Numbered from the stretch's first letter, positions 1 to 9,972 are shown. The stretch: DNA of 64,000 nt from Oribacterium sp. WCC10 (GCF_900113415.1 NZ_FOPH01000001.1:186001-250000); one strand, 5' to 3'. A program made the numbers and translations. Notes: generated from the letters alone by a model not told the origin.

Positions 1-277
1 TTCAAAGGTTATCATCACCGGAGACCTGACACAGAAGGATCTTGAAGAAGGAAAGAAGTCAGGACTTGAGGATGCCATGAGAGTTCTCAAGGGAGTTGAA
101 GGAATCGAGTTTGTTGAGCTTACCAGTGCAGATGTTGTGAGACATCCGCTTGTACAGCGCATCGTCAATGCCTACGAGAAGGATGAGGAGAAACGCGCAA
201 AGAGAGCAAGGCAAAGAGAAACGTCCGAGAAAGACTTTGGTGAGCAGAGGAATGAAACCCGCCATAGAAGAGGATGA
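1..277 (+). CDS. phoH: PhoH family protein, C-terminal part only
   Basis: This is the last 91 codons of a PhoH-like P-loop ATPase, read in the frame that starts at base 2; the 5' part lies outside the window. The visible part holds the family-typical GDLTQKD stretch, then [22 protein letters not shown], which is highly characteristic of the end of PhoH. A basic, low-complexity tail rich in K, R and E follows. PhoH proteins are predicted RNA-associated ATPases, often encoded immediately upstream of ybeY, as here (gap of about 120 bases). The family is recognised by motif. The cellular role is inferred from the family and is not well settled. Confidence 0.85.
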   Translation, partial: SKVIITGDLTQKDLEEGKKSGLEDAMRVLKGVEGIEFVELTSADVVRHPLVQRIVNAYEKDEEKRAKRARQRETSEKDFGEQRNETRHRRG

Positions 278-398
278 TTTCTGTTTTCTGGCAGGAATAT
301 AACTCTCGATGATCAGGTATGCTGACCGGGGATTAAGCCGGATGGACTCGTGATGATGCAGAAGATAAAACATTTTACTGTTATACAGGAGTTTTAAA

Positions 399-896
399 AT
401 GACAGTTAATATAGATTTTGAAGTTGAAAAAAAACTGGACCTTCAGTTTGAAGATATAATCAAAGAAATCATAGCGGCGGCCATAGACTATGAGAAGTGC
501 CCTTATGATTGTGAAGTGAGTGTGGTTATCACTGATGATGACGGCATTCACGAACTTAACAGGGAGACCAGAGGTATAGACGCCCCTACGGATGTGCTTT
601 CATATCCTATGGTTGACTGGGAGAACCCGGCGGATTTTGACAGGATTGACGAGGAGAATTCTGATATATTCAACCCGGATACAGGGGAACTGCTTCTCGG
701 AGATATAGTTCTCAATCAGAATCGTATCGAGTCTCAGGCTGCGGAGTACGGTCATACGGAGAGACGTGAGCTGGCTTTCCTTGTGGCTCACAGCATGCTT
801 CATCTCTTTGGTTACGACCACATGGTTGATGATGAGCGCATAGAGATGGAGAGAAGACAGAAAGAAATATTGGAAGGAAAGGGCTATTTCAGATGA
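399..896 (+). CDS. ybeY: YbeY endoribonuclease / rRNA maturation factor
   Basis: A 165-residue protein with the YbeY zinc motif HSMLHLFGYDH near residues 130-140 (H-x3-H-x5-H), and the family block DVLSYPM near residue 67. YbeY is a metal-dependent single-strand endoribonuclease needed for 16S rRNA 3' end maturation and 70S quality control. Length and motif are complete. The gene follows phoH, its usual partner, and overlaps the next gene by four bases (ATGA), which suggests translational coupling to the flippase. The ATG start at 399 is preceded by CAGGAG at a good distance. Confidence 0.95.
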   Translation: MTVNIDFEVEKKLDLQFEDIIKEIIAAAIDYEKCPYDCEVSVVITDDDGIHELNRETRGIDAPTDVLSYPMVDWENPADFDRIDEENSDIFNPDTGELLLGDIVLNQNRIESQAAEYGHTERRELAFLVAHSMLHLFGYDHMVDDERIEMERRQKEILEGKGYFR

Positions 897-2638
897 GTGA
901 TCAGATAAGAGAAAGTCGGGGCAGACGTACAACGGAGTACAGGACTTCGAGATCACAAAGTCTAAGAGTTCAGAGAACCTTTAGTGAAAGAGCAGACCAT
1001 GACAGAAGAAACAACTTCATCGTACAGGGGTCATTGCTTGCTGTAGCCAGTATCGTTGTTAGGATCATCGGCATGGTTTACAGGGTGCCCCTTACTGCAA
1101 TCATCGGAGATGAAGGAAACGGGTACTACACCAGCGCCTACAGCATTTACACGCTGCTTCTGATTCTGTCGAGTTTTTCCATGCCTACCGCGGTTTCGAG
1201 GATAGTATCCGGAAATCTGGTTCAGGGCAGATACAAAAATACCCACAGAGTTCTGAAGGCGGCATTTTTTTATGCCACCATCATAGGAAGCATCATGTTT
1301 TGCGCACTATGGTTCGGTTCGGATGTTATTTCTTCTGTTTTCCTGAAGAAACCGTTCTGCCGATTCGCCCTTCGTGCACTGGCTCCGACGGTCTGGATCA
1401 TGGCATACCTCGGAATCCTGAGAGGTTATTTCCAGGGCAGCGGCAATATGGTGCCGACAGCGATATCCCAGATTCTTGAGCAGATACTCAATGCTATCGT
1501 ATCTATACTTGCTGCAAGTATCCTGTTCAAGCAGGGGCAGACTGCCAATCTTGTATACCAAAGCGACAAGTACGGTACCGCTTTCGGTGCTGCAGGTGGT
1601 GCCATTGGTACCGGAGCGGGAGCGTTGACGGCCCTTCTGTTTTTTATAATTCTGTACCTTTCACAGAGAGGGGAAATGCACAGAAATATAAGAAAAGACG
1701 ACAGCCCGGTTGAAAGCTACGGCGCTATAGGTATGCTTCTTGCCGGAACGATGCTTCCGATACTGATTTCGTCAACTGTCTACAATGTTTCATCGGTTAT
1801 CGATGATGCTATATTCGGAAACATTATGACCTATCTCGGTAATGGCGATAAGATCGTTGCACAGTGGGGAGTTTTCGGCGAATATCACATTCTTTTCAAT
1901 ATTCCCGTTGCACTTGCCAATGCACTTTCATCATCGCTGATCCCGAGTCTTACCAGGGCAGTGGCTGCTCACAACAGAAAGGATACGGTATCGAGAGTCA
2001 GATACAGCATCAGGTTCACCATGCTTATCGCAATCCCGTCCACCATCGGACTCTGTGCACTGGCTGACCCGATCTGCCGCATGCTTTTCCCGGGAAAGAA
2101 TGTTGAACTTCTCATCATGCTTACAAGGATAGGCGCACTTGCTGTGGTATTCTACTCCATGTCTACCATAAGCAATGCTATCCTTCAGGGACTTGGACAT
2201 TTAAGCATTCCTCTTGTGAACGCCTTGATGTCACTTGTGATGCACGTGATCTGTCTTATCGGACTTATGCTTACGGGTATGGGCATTTATGCAGTGGTTC
2301 TCTCTAACATTATCTTTGCATTCATGATGTGCTTCCTTAATCAGGTGGCTATCAAGAAGCATGTGCGTATGAGACACGGCATGAGAGAAACTTACGTGCT
2401 TCCGACTATTGCCGGAATCCTCATGGGAATAGTTGCATTTGGAACATCCTTTGGAATCCGCATGGTTCTTCCTGAGGCTGAGAGATACAGTCGTATAGGT
2501 TGTGCTATCATGGTGGCACCTGCGGTGGTGCTGGCAGTGATCGTGTACTTCGGTGCGCTGATCAGGATGAATGCTTTCACTGAGGAAGATCTCGACAATA
2601 TGCCCCTTGGCGGAAGACTGAAGAGATTTGTACGTTAA
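893..2638 (+). CDS. MurJ/SpoVB-type polysaccharide or lipid II flippase
   Basis: A 581-residue polytopic membrane protein with a basic, Arg/Ser-rich cytoplasmic head of about 45 residues, then roughly 12-14 hydrophobic segments. The block YRVPLTAIIGDEGNGYY just after the first segment is typical of the SpoVB/Wzx branch of the MOP (MATE-like) flippase superfamily in Clostridia. Members move undecaprenyl-linked wall or polysaccharide precursors across the membrane. Substrate (lipid II or another polymer unit) cannot be told from sequence. The start codon overlaps the ybeY stop. The unusually long basic head could be partly artefactual if a later start is used. Confidence 0.85.
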   Translation: MSDQIRESRGRRTTEYRTSRSQSLRVQRTFSERADHDRRNNFIVQGSLLAVASIVVRIIGMVYRVPLTAIIGDEGNGYYTSAYSIYTLLLILSSFSMPTAVSRIVSGNLVQGRYKNTHRVLKAAFFYATIIGSIMFCALWFGSDVISSVFLKKPFCRFALRALAPTVWIMAYLGILRGYFQGSGNMVPTAISQILEQILNAIVSILAASILFKQGQTANLVYQSDKYGTAFGAAGGAIGTGAGALTALLFFIILYLSQRGEMHRNIRKDDSPVESYGAIGMLLAGTMLPILISSTVYNVSSVIDDAIFGNIMTYLGNGDKIVAQWGVFGEYHILFNIPVALANALSSSLIPSLTRAVAAHNRKDTVSRVRYSIRFTMLIAIPSTIGLCALADPICRMLFPGKNVELLIMLTRIGALAVVFYSMSTISNAILQGLGHLSIPLVNALMSLVMHVICLIGLMLTGMGIYAVVLSNIIFAFMMCFLNQVAIKKHVRMRHGMRETYVLPTIAGILMGIVAFGTSFGIRMVLPEAERYSRIGCAIMVAPAVVLAVIVYFGALIRMNAFTEEDLDNMPLGGRLKRFVR

Positions 2639-2711
2639 TTAAATAGAATATCTAAGGAAAAACGGATTGATAACTGACGGAAATGATTTTTTGAATATTT
2701 GACGGATAAGT

Positions 2712-4082
2712 ATGGTAAATAAAAGAATAGATGTGGCTGTCATAGGTGCCGGGGCTGCCGGTATGATGGCGGCTATAGAAGCTGCCGGGGCGGGAGCAAA
2801 GGTTCTTCTCATCGAGAGGAATTCCCAGCCGGGGAAAAAACTGGCCACAACAGGAAACGGAAGATGCAACTATACAAATCTTGATATGACCGGTCTTGCT
2901 GGAGGGAAGTACAGAGGACAAAACCCTGAATTTGCCGAGTTTGCGCTTGATGCGTTCGGACCTGAAAGGGCTGTGGAGTGGTTTTGTGAACTGGGAATCG
3001 AGCCTAAGTACAGAGGCGCTTATGTGTATCCGAATTCCGACCAGGCGTCCTCTATGGTTATGGCACTTTGGGATGAAGTTATCCGGGCCGGAGTCGAGGT
3101 TCGTTTTGACACACTTATCAGGAGGATAAGAAAAGAAAGGCCTGCTGATTTGAAGCCTCAGCATAAGAGGAAACCAGATTCCGCTGCGAATCTGGAAAAA
3201 TCAGCCAATCTGGCGGAAAGTTCGGCTACTTCAAAGTATGCCGAAAAGGCGGAAGCATCCGATGGCTTTGTACTTGAAATCGAGGGCGATGATTCCGTGA
3301 TTCGGGCAAAGAAACTGATTGTTGCCACCGGATCCAAAGCTGTGCCCAAAACCGGTTCCACAGGGGATGGATATGTCTGGGCAAAGTCTATGGGGCATTC
3401 CATGGTGCCTGTTGTACCTGCACTTACAGCAGTAAAGTGCAAGGGAAAACAGTATAAAGATATGGCCGGAGTAAGAACCGATGCGAAGCTTACTGTGAAA
3501 GTTGGCAGAGAGATTGTTGCTACAGAGGAAGGAGAACTTCAGCTTACCGACTATGGAATCTCGGGTATTCCGGTTTTTCAGATTTCAAGATATGTGGCCT
3601 ATGGACTAAGAGAAGGTAAGGAGGCGGTAGTGTATATCAACTTCCTTCCGCATATTACCGATAAAAAGGAAGAGATATATGCCTATTATAAAAAGAGGGC
3701 AGAGAGACTTTCACATAGAGATATGGGCGGGTTCTTTACAGGGCTTCTCAATCAGAAGCTTGGAAATGTGCTTTTGCAGCTGGCAAATATTGACAGGAAA
3801 CTGCCGGTTTCAAAACTTTCCGAGAAGCAGCTCAATTCTCTTAGCGCTTTGACAGTAAGTTATAAAGCGGAGTGTGAAGAGGTGAATCCTTTTGCAAATG
3901 CTCAATGCGCAGCAGGCGGTATCACCACTTCCGAAGTCGATCCTAAAACCATGGAATCAAAATTAGTAAAAGGCCTTTATTTCGCAGGGGAGATTCTTGA
4001 TATAGACGGAATCTGCGGAGGATACAATCTCCAGTGGGCCTGGAGCTCAGGATATCTGGCAGGAAGAGCAGCCGGAAAATGA
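2712..4082 (+). CDS. HI0933/BaiN-type NAD(P)/FAD-dependent oxidoreductase
   Basis: A 456-residue flavoprotein. The N-terminus carries the dinucleotide-binding Rossmann motif VIGAGAAGMMAAIEAA (residues about 9-24), then a QPGKKLATTGNGRCN block, which is diagnostic of the HI0933-like family. The C-terminus has the FAD-contacting GICGGYNLQWAWSSG block, also typical. Physiological substrates for this family are mostly unknown; the bile-acid enzyme BaiN belongs to it, but that activity should not be inferred here. Residues about 140-175 form a low-complexity Lys/Ser/Ala insertion. A strong terminator follows, so the transcript from ybeY or the flippase probably ends here. Confidence 0.85.
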   Translation: MVNKRIDVAVIGAGAAGMMAAIEAAGAGAKVLLIERNSQPGKKLATTGNGRCNYTNLDMTGLAGGKYRGQNPEFAEFALDAFGPERAVEWFCELGIEPKYRGAYVYPNSDQASSMVMALWDEVIRAGVEVRFDTLIRRIRKERPADLKPQHKRKPDSAANLEKSANLAESSATSKYAEKAEASDGFVLEIEGDDSVIRAKKLIVATGSKAVPKTGSTGDGYVWAKSMGHSMVPVVPALTAVKCKGKQYKDMAGVRTDAKLTVKVGREIVATEEGELQLTDYGISGIPVFQISRYVAYGLREGKEAVVYINFLPHITDKKEEIYAYYKKRAERLSHRDMGGFFTGLLNQKLGNVLLQLANIDRKLPVSKLSEKQLNSLSALTVSYKAECEEVNPFANAQCAAGGITTSEVDPKTMESKLVKGLYFAGEILDIDGICGGYNLQWAWSSGYLAGRAAGK

Positions 4083-4125
4083 TAAGGATGCTTTTGTGGT
4101 CCGGAAGTGTAAAATGTGAGATGAT

Positions 4126-4158
4126 CGCTCAAGTTTATGAAACTTGAGCGGTTTTTTT
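4126..4158 (+). terminator. Rho-independent terminator
   Basis: Perfect 11-bp stem CGCTCAAGTTT / AAACTTGAGCG with a three-base loop (ATG), followed after one G by seven T residues. It separates the flavoprotein gene from the pilus locus. Confidence 0.95.
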
Positions 4159-4201
4159 ATGCCTTGAAATCACATTTGTCTGTGGATTTTTGTTAAAAAC
4201 G

Positions 4202-4266
4202 TTAAATAATTAACACTTATTTGGTGCAATTTATCTTAAATAGTAATAATAAGTATTAACATTTAA
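4202..4266. promoter_or_regulatory. AT-rich imperfect inverted repeat upstream of pilus locus
   Basis: The 234 bases between the terminator and the tip-pilin start are very AT-rich and hold no gene. Within them TTAAATAATTAACACTTATT (4202-4221) is matched by AATAAGTATTAACATTTAA (4248-4266) as an inverted pair with a few mismatches, 26 bases apart. This arrangement would suit a dimeric regulator or a cruciform. A smaller GCCG/CGGC hairpin lies near 4335-4350. No c-di-GMP or other riboswitch signature was recognised. The function is inference. Confidence 0.4.
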
Positions 4267-4392
4267 TTACCAAATTATAAATTTGATCCATAATTTAAGT
4301 GAAAGTCTAACTATCGTTCTGATATATTAAGAAAGCCGCTGTTTTTCGGCATTAGGTACTAAATTTTTAAGTGCTAATATTAGGGTGTAGTT

Positions 4393-7300
4393 ATGAAAAA
4401 AAAGAAAAATTCTATCAGGGGAAAGTTCAAGAAGGGATTGGCGACTCTGCTCACTGCGAGCCTTGTCGTATCAGCGGTACAGATACCGGCCTTCGCGAAG
4501 AATTCAGAGGAAGTTACAGAGTCTAGTGCTTCCGTTTCCGGAATTTTTACTAAGAAAATTGTACTTGACCTTTTAAGCGAGGATTTGAAGGAAGCGGCTC
4601 TTACAGCTATCCGTGAGAATCGTCTCTTCGATGCACAGGATTACCTGGGTGCAACCTCGGACAGTGAAAAGGCCATTAGAGAATATGAAGCATTCTTCAA
4701 CGAGAATCCGGGACTTTATGTAGTAGAAGTTCCTGATTCTGTCAAGGATACTCTTTCCGGTGAGGCTGATGCGGAACTCCGCATATTCGTTCAGAAGGAC
4801 GCGAAGAAAGCGAAAGTTGATCTCAAAGATGATTTCAATGATTTAACAACAGAAGAAATAACAGGAACTGAAGTTACTGAAGCGACAGATGAAACAGCAG
4901 TAACAGAAGATGCAGAAACCGCATCAAAGGATGTTGAGTTCCGCTATGGTACGGACAAGGACATCATTCTTTACGAGCCTTCATCAGATGTAGACACTCT
5001 GGTAAACGGTGGAGAAGATGCAGTTTACGTTGATCCTGAGCAGGTTGCAGTCGACAACTTGGACTATGAACTTACAGGCAACGAAAAGATTACATTCATG
5101 TTTGTCAATGAATCTGAAGGAACTGTTAAGTTTACTTTGAATGTTGATGGCGTCACGTATGATAAGGTTGAGGTTGGCGGTAGAAAAGCTGCTCTCAAGA
5201 AGATCCTTGATGAGGCTGGCATCAAGAAGACTGATTCCAGGGCTACTGCGTCTACCGTAAAGAAGACTGACAAGACAGAAATAAAGGCATCGGAAGATAC
5301 AGCAGTTACAGTAGAGACAACTCGAAAGGCTGTAGAGTCAAAGACAAAAGTTGTTGAAGAAGCTGTGGAAACCGTAGTGTCAGATACAAAGGTTACTGAA
5401 ACAGAGACTACAGAAACTGTAGAGTCAGATGCAAATGTGACTGAAACAAAGACTGCAGAAACTGAGGAGCCTGATACAGGTGCCAATGAAACAGAGATCT
5501 CATCTGAGACAGGAACCGGGACTACAGAAGCTTCTAATGAGAAGATTTTTATAGATGGGTCTGACTCTCAAGCAAGTGAAGTTATGGCAACAGAGGCCTT
5601 CGGTGGTGACGATGAGCAGTCTGTAGTGGTTATCGAAGAGACTGAGGCTGAGACAGAGAAACAGGAAGTTCAGGAAAAGACCGATAAGTCTGAAACAAAG
5701 GAAACCATTCCTGAGAAGATCGCAGCAGCTATTCATGATGTTGCAGACAAGTTTTTCGGAAAAATAGTAGCATTTGCAGATGATGAATCAGACGAGAATC
5801 GTGAGTATGTTCCTGAAGAGGAAACGGCAGCTTATGTAGAAGAGAAAGAAACAGAAGCGGTTGCTGAAGCTGTTCAGGAGACAACATTAGCAGCTGAAAC
5901 AGAAGCAGTTGAAGAGATCACTTCTGAAGAAACAAAAGCAGTAGTTGAAGAGACTACTGCCGTAGAAACAACTGTTGCAGAAAGCGCAATGGCTGAAACA
6001 ACTGTCGCCGAAACTTCTGTGACTGAGACCACAGCAACAAAGGAAACAGAGGCTCATGTAAAGAATACAGACAAGAGGCCCAAGGTTGCTTCTGCATCTG
6101 AAATCGATTCAGAATACGATGACTTTGCAAAGGAACTCATCGCTGAAGTGAAGAAGGCTGTTGAAGAAAATAAAGAAGCAGCCATGGAATGCATCAAGGT
6201 TGCAAAGATAGCTCAGTACTCCATCAATGAACTTGGAAAGGTTCATTACGAGACTGAGGTCGACGGATACACCGTAGAAGTATTTGCACCAAAGAATGCT
6301 TTCGGAAAGAGCACTCCAACCCTCAATGCTAAAAAGCTTTACAAGCCGGAGGAAAAGGGAGATTCAAAAGATGTCCTTTCTGATGAAGAAGTAGCAGAGC
6401 TTAAGAAAAATGATATCTATGACAACTCACAGTCACTTGATATCAATTTCACAGATTTCTGGGGCAAGGAAGTAGAACCTTCCGAGCCTGTGAAGGTAAG
6501 AATCACTCTTAACGATGAAGACCTTCTCAAGAAGATAGATGCATCTTCACTTGAGGTTCATCACTTGAAAGAGACAGACAGCACATTGAAAACTGAAAAG
6601 GTAGCTGCAACTGAGGATGTCAAGGTTCTCGATGAAAACGACGAGCAGATTTCAGAGGCTGATCTTAAGGTGAACCCGGAGACATCTGAGGATGACGAAG
6701 AAAGCAGCGCAGTAGAAGTTACAAGTGCAATCGCAGAGTTTGAAGTTGAGAGCTTCTCTACATTCACTATAACCTGGACATGGTGGTTACTTTTGGCGAC
6801 TGATACATATAATATCACCGTGCATTATGTTAAGGAGAACGGACAGGAACTTACAGCCGTTAAAAACGTTCCCTTTAAGGATCTTGGAGATGGAGATGTT
6901 GTACTATCAAGAGTACAAGGCGGAGTGACAGACTATGAGTATAAGGAGGCCAGACTTGGTAGTGCGACCGGTGATGTTGTTGCGACAGTTAGCGCGAGAG
7001 ACATGGGTATCTTTGGTCACAAAGTTGATTTTTATAATGAGAATGGAAAAAGAGTTGCAGCTGTTGATTATAATACAGATATTTTCCTGATATATAAAAA
7101 GACAGAGTATCCGGAGGGCGGACGTCTTGATCCGAATAAGTTTGGTAAACCTGTGGCAGAGAAGAAGTTGGAGGCAAATAAGAATAATGACGGCACTTAC
7201 ACATTGACACTCAGTGTTGAGGGAAAATCAGAATCTAAAGACTTAAATTCAGGAAAAGCTAATGTACTTGTGGTTTTAGATGTGTCCGGAAGTATGGATG

Positions 7301-9711
7301 AAAATAGTAATGGCAGATTGACAATTGCTAAGACCGCCATAAACAATCTTGCTGAAAAACTGTTAAAAAATAATGAAAAAGTAAAGGATAATGTTCAAAT
7401 CGGACTTATCACTTTTTCCAGCGCTGTAAAAGACATATCAAGTAAATCATATACATCGTTAGCTGCTTTTGAGAAACAAGTAAATAAGCAGAAAGCAGGA
7501 GGCGGAACAAACTGGGAAGCCGCACTGCTGGAAGCAAACAAATATGATTTTAAGAATGGCTACCCTGTATACATAATTTTTGTATCAGATGGGGCACCGA
7601 CTTTCAGGATAAACGCTAACGGGGATACGAGTGATGTAAAGTATCTAAACAGTGACTTTACACAACCTGGTATTTTAGATCATTATGGAAAGTACCGTGT
7701 ATATGGTTTAGGTGACGAAGATCCTAGTGATATTTGTTTGACTGCTGCGCAAACAGCCGCAAAGTCAATCAGAAATGCAAACAAAAAACTCTATGTAGTA
7801 AACGCATTTAGTAAAACTGAAGCAGAAAACCATATGAAATCTTTGTTTGATAATGATGCAGATAAGACAAACAATTATTTCGATGCTTGGGACCAGACTA
7901 AATTAAATGCTGCATTTGACAAGATTTGTAATGAGATAACCCAGAACATATCATACACAAATGTTGGAATAACTGACGGAATCACAAGCCATACAGCTAC
8001 AAGTATTAAAACGTCGGATAATGGAATAATCACATCGGGATTAAAATACGATGTCTACATGACCAAGAATGGAGAAAAGATAGATTCATCATCGAAGAGT
8101 CTTAAGGAAAAGCTTGGAATCACAAAGGCAGAGGCAGAGAAACTTTCAAAAGAACTTGATGATGAACTAAAAACTGTTAAGGCTAATGCTGCAAAATTTG
8201 GTGAAGTTGAGGGTACACCTACTGTTGATTGGCAGGTGGGTGGTGCAAACCATAAGTTATTGGATGGTGTAACATATTCGGCAAGTTTTATTGTATGGCC
8301 GGATCAGGGCATATTCGATGCTGTTGCGGACAGTTCAAATGGAAAAGAGATTTCGGCACAGGATCAGAAGACAATCGACGAGGGTTGGACCACAAACACT
8401 CAGGCATATGTTAAGTATTCTGTGCTAAATGAGGTGACCGGTGAAAACAATGCTCCGATTAAAAAACCTGATTTTGAATTATCTAATCCAGATCCGATCA
8501 ATATTTCCGTAACTGATCTTGGTGTTGAGAAGATTTGGCAGCTTAACAATATAACAGATGAAGCTCAGAAGAGTTTTGTTAATAAGGACAATTTAATTTC
8601 TCTTGATTTGTACAAGGATAGTTTTAAGGATGAGGAAAACACTCCTGAACCTTATATATCAGGAATTACATTTGTTACAGATCCTGAAAATTCTGAGAAC
8701 AATAGCTTTACCGCAACAGAAGACAAACAGAACAATCAGATAATCTGGAAACATAATGAAAGAAAGGCTGTCGCTCCGGGAATTCTTGTATCAGTGCCTG
8801 ATAAGGCTGGAGATGATTTATTTAAATCTCCGGGAAACACGCCTGTTACTTTTAACGATAACGGAACGGTTAAGAAGTATTACGTACTTGATGAAGGCCA
8901 TTATTATAAGTTCGATGAGAAGAGCGGTAACAAGCATTTCCAGCTTGAAGATAAGGTTTATCATCCTATGTATGTAGATGGAGTGCTTTATAATGTTTCA
9001 ATCAGTGATGGAATAATCACAAAAATGGAACTTATGGTTGAACTTGAAAAGTATCGGGATGGAAATACAGAGAAGGTCAGGGCGAAGTCGGAATCCGGAA
9101 AGATTACAGCAACAAACAAATTGGCGTTTGATGAACTTACCGTTTCCAATACCTTCACCGGAAATATGTCTAATGCTCAGGCAACTACATTTGCAATTTA
9201 CCTCTATGAAGATGAAGCCGGAACAAAGCTTAAAACATACAAGGATGTGACAAAGACAGCAGTTCGTGGAGATTCTTCCGAAAAGCAGGATTACATACTG
9301 AGTCTTAACAATGATAAGGGAATGGAGAAACAGACAGATGGCGATTATAAGGGCGCATATCTGTTCACTGTTACACCGGAAACAATCAATGATAAAGCTT
9401 CTTTAACCATCACTTTGCCGGCAGATGCAATCTACAAGGTCGTTGAGGTAAAGACCGGAACAGGTTATGAAGATTATGACACAGAATCAGCATGGAAAAA
9501 GAATAAGACCACTGAGAAGAAGGGTGCAGTTACAGATGTACTTAAGCTTAGTGAGGTTAACCTTGTTGATTATGTAAATAAGAAGGGGGTAGTTACACCG
9601 ACAGGATTTTCGGATAGTCCATACCCGTTCATAGCCCTTGCACTTGCAGGTTTTGGAGCTTTGGCATTCCTTGCATATGGTCGTCAGAGACGTCGTTTGT
9701 ATTGGGACTGA
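4393..9711 (+). CDS. Giant vWA-domain pilus tip / surface adhesin, sortase substrate
   Basis: A 1,772-residue secreted protein, probably the tip adhesin of the pilus. Order: basic signal peptide (1-35, ending AFA); N-terminal domain to about 285; a Thr/Glu/Ala/Val-rich low-complexity stalk (about 285-590); a beta-rich domain ending ESFSTFTITW (about 610-795); a von Willebrand A domain (about 955-1190) with a complete MIDAS: D963-x-S965-x-S967, T1039 (GGGT) and D1066 (SDG); further beta domains; and a C-terminal sorting signal. That signal is VTPTG (1734-1738), a hydrophobic segment and RQRRR. VTPTG resembles the VPPTG/EVPTG signals of streptococcal FCT pilins, which class B-type sortases use. 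vWA domains are common in tip pilins such as RrgA. Adhesive ligand unknown. It heads the operon. Confidence 0.85.
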   Translation: MKKKKNSIRGKFKKGLATLLTASLVVSAVQIPAFAKNSEEVTESSASVSGIFTKKIVLDLLSEDLKEAALTAIRENRLFDAQDYLGATSDSEKAIREYEAFFNENPGLYVVEVPDSVKDTLSGEADAELRIFVQKDAKKAKVDLKDDFNDLTTEEITGTEVTEATDETAVTEDAETASKDVEFRYGTDKDIILYEPSSDVDTLVNGGEDAVYVDPEQVAVDNLDYELTGNEKITFMFVNESEGTVKFTLNVDGVTYDKVEVGGRKAALKKILDEAGIKKTDSRATASTVKKTDKTEIKASEDTAVTVETTRKAVESKTKVVEEAVETVVSDTKVTETETTETVESDANVTETKTAETEEPDTGANETEISSETGTGTTEASNEKIFIDGSDSQASEVMATEAFGGDDEQSVVVIEETEAETEKQEVQEKTDKSETKETIPEKIAAAIHDVADKFFGKIVAFADDESDENREYVPEEETAAYVEEKETEAVAEAVQETTLAAETEAVEEITSEETKAVVEETTAVETTVAESAMAETTVAETSVTETTATKETEAHVKNTDKRPKVASASEIDSEYDDFAKELIAEVKKAVEENKEAAMECIKVAKIAQYSINELGKVHYETEVDGYTVEVFAPKNAFGKSTPTLNAKKLYKPEEKGDSKDVLSDEEVAELKKNDIYDNSQSLDINFTDFWGKEVEPSEPVKVRITLNDEDLLKKIDASSLEVHHLKETDSTLKTEKVAATEDVKVLDENDEQISEADLKVNPETSEDDEESSAVEVTSAIAEFEVESFSTFTITWTWWLLLATDTYNITVHYVKENGQELTAVKNVPFKDLGDGDVVLSRVQGGVTDYEYKEARLGSATGDVVATVSARDMGIFGHKVDFYNENGKRVAAVDYNTDIFLIYKKTEYPEGGRLDPNKFGKPVAEKKLEANKNNDGTYTLTLSVEGKSESKDLNSGKANVLVVLDVSGSMDENSNGRLTIAKTAINNLAEKLLKNNEKVKDNVQIGLITFSSAVKDISSKSYTSLAAFEKQVNKQKAGGGTNWEAALLEANKYDFKNGYPVYIIFVSDGAPTFRINANGDTSDVKYLNSDFTQPGILDHYGKYRVYGLGDEDPSDICLTAAQTAAKSIRNANKKLYVVNAFSKTEAENHMKSLFDNDADKTNNYFDAWDQTKLNAAFDKICNEITQNISYTNVGITDGITSHTATSIKTSDNGIITSGLKYDVYMTKNGEKIDSSSKSLKEKLGITKAEAEKLSKELDDELKTVKANAAKFGEVEGTPTVDWQVGGANHKLLDGVTYSASFIVWPDQGIFDAVADSSNGKEISAQDQKTIDEGWTTNTQAYVKYSVLNEVTGENNAPIKKPDFELSNPDPINISVTDLGVEKIWQLNNITDEAQKSFVNKDNLISLDLYKDSFKDEENTPEPYISGITFVTDPENSENNSFTATEDKQNNQIIWKHNERKAVAPGILVSVPDKAGDDLFKSPGNTPVTFNDNGTVKKYYVLDEGHYYKFDEKSGNKHFQLEDKVYHPMYVDGVLYNVSISDGIITKMELMVELEKYRDGNTEKVRAKSESGKITATNKLAFDELTVSNTFTGNMSNAQATTFAIYLYEDEAGTKLKTYKDVTKTAVRGDSSEKQDYILSLNNDKGMEKQTDGDYKGAYLFTVTPETINDKASLTITLPADAIYKVVEVKTGTGYEDYDTESAWKKNKTTEKKGAVTDVLKLSEVNLVDYVNKKGVVTPTGFSDSPYPFIALALAGFGALAFLAYGRQRRRLYWD

Positions 9712-9735
9712 TAAGTAGTTATAAAGGCAAAAGAA

Positions 9736-9972
9736 ATGGCATCAAAATCATTCGAAGATATTGCAGAGTTTATCAAAGAGATGAGGTTCCGGAAATCCCT
9801 TTTCGGAGGGGTGGATGAGCAGAGTGTCTGGAAGAAAATCGAGGACCTGAACAATGAATACAAATCAGTATTCGATGCTCAGGAAACCAGATACCGGACA
9901 CTCCTCGAGGAGCGTGATCTCGAGATAAAAACATTGAAAGAAAAACTGAATATGGAAGGTGGAGGACGATGA
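9736..9972 (+). CDS. Small coiled-coil protein of the pilus operon, function unknown
   Basis: A 78-residue soluble acidic/basic protein with no signal peptide or membrane segment. The N-terminal third contains FGGVDEQSVWKKIEDLNNEY, loosely like the start of DivIVA-type proteins; residues about 35-72 read as a heptad coiled coil. It sits 24 bases after the tip gene, and its stop overlaps the start of the SipA-like gene (ATGA), so the two are probably translationally coupled. I do not recognise a characterised family. A cytoplasmic accessory role that places or organises the pilus assembly site is plausible from the DivIVA-like look and the coupling, but this is inference. Confidence 0.75.
   Translation: MASKSFEDIAEFIKEMRFRKSLFGGVDEQSVWKKIEDLNNEYKSVFDAQETRYRTLLEERDLEIKTLKEKLNMEGGGR

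Noticed and set aside
4160-4392. c-di-GMP riboswitch upstream of the pilus operon
   Set aside because: Considered because the window has two GGDEF proteins, but no GEMM-like conserved bases were found.
5064-5486. 140-codon minus-strand frame inside the tip protein gene
   Set aside because: A shadow of the Thr/Glu-rich stalk codons; its composition (Val/Ser/Thr) is the antisense of that repeat.
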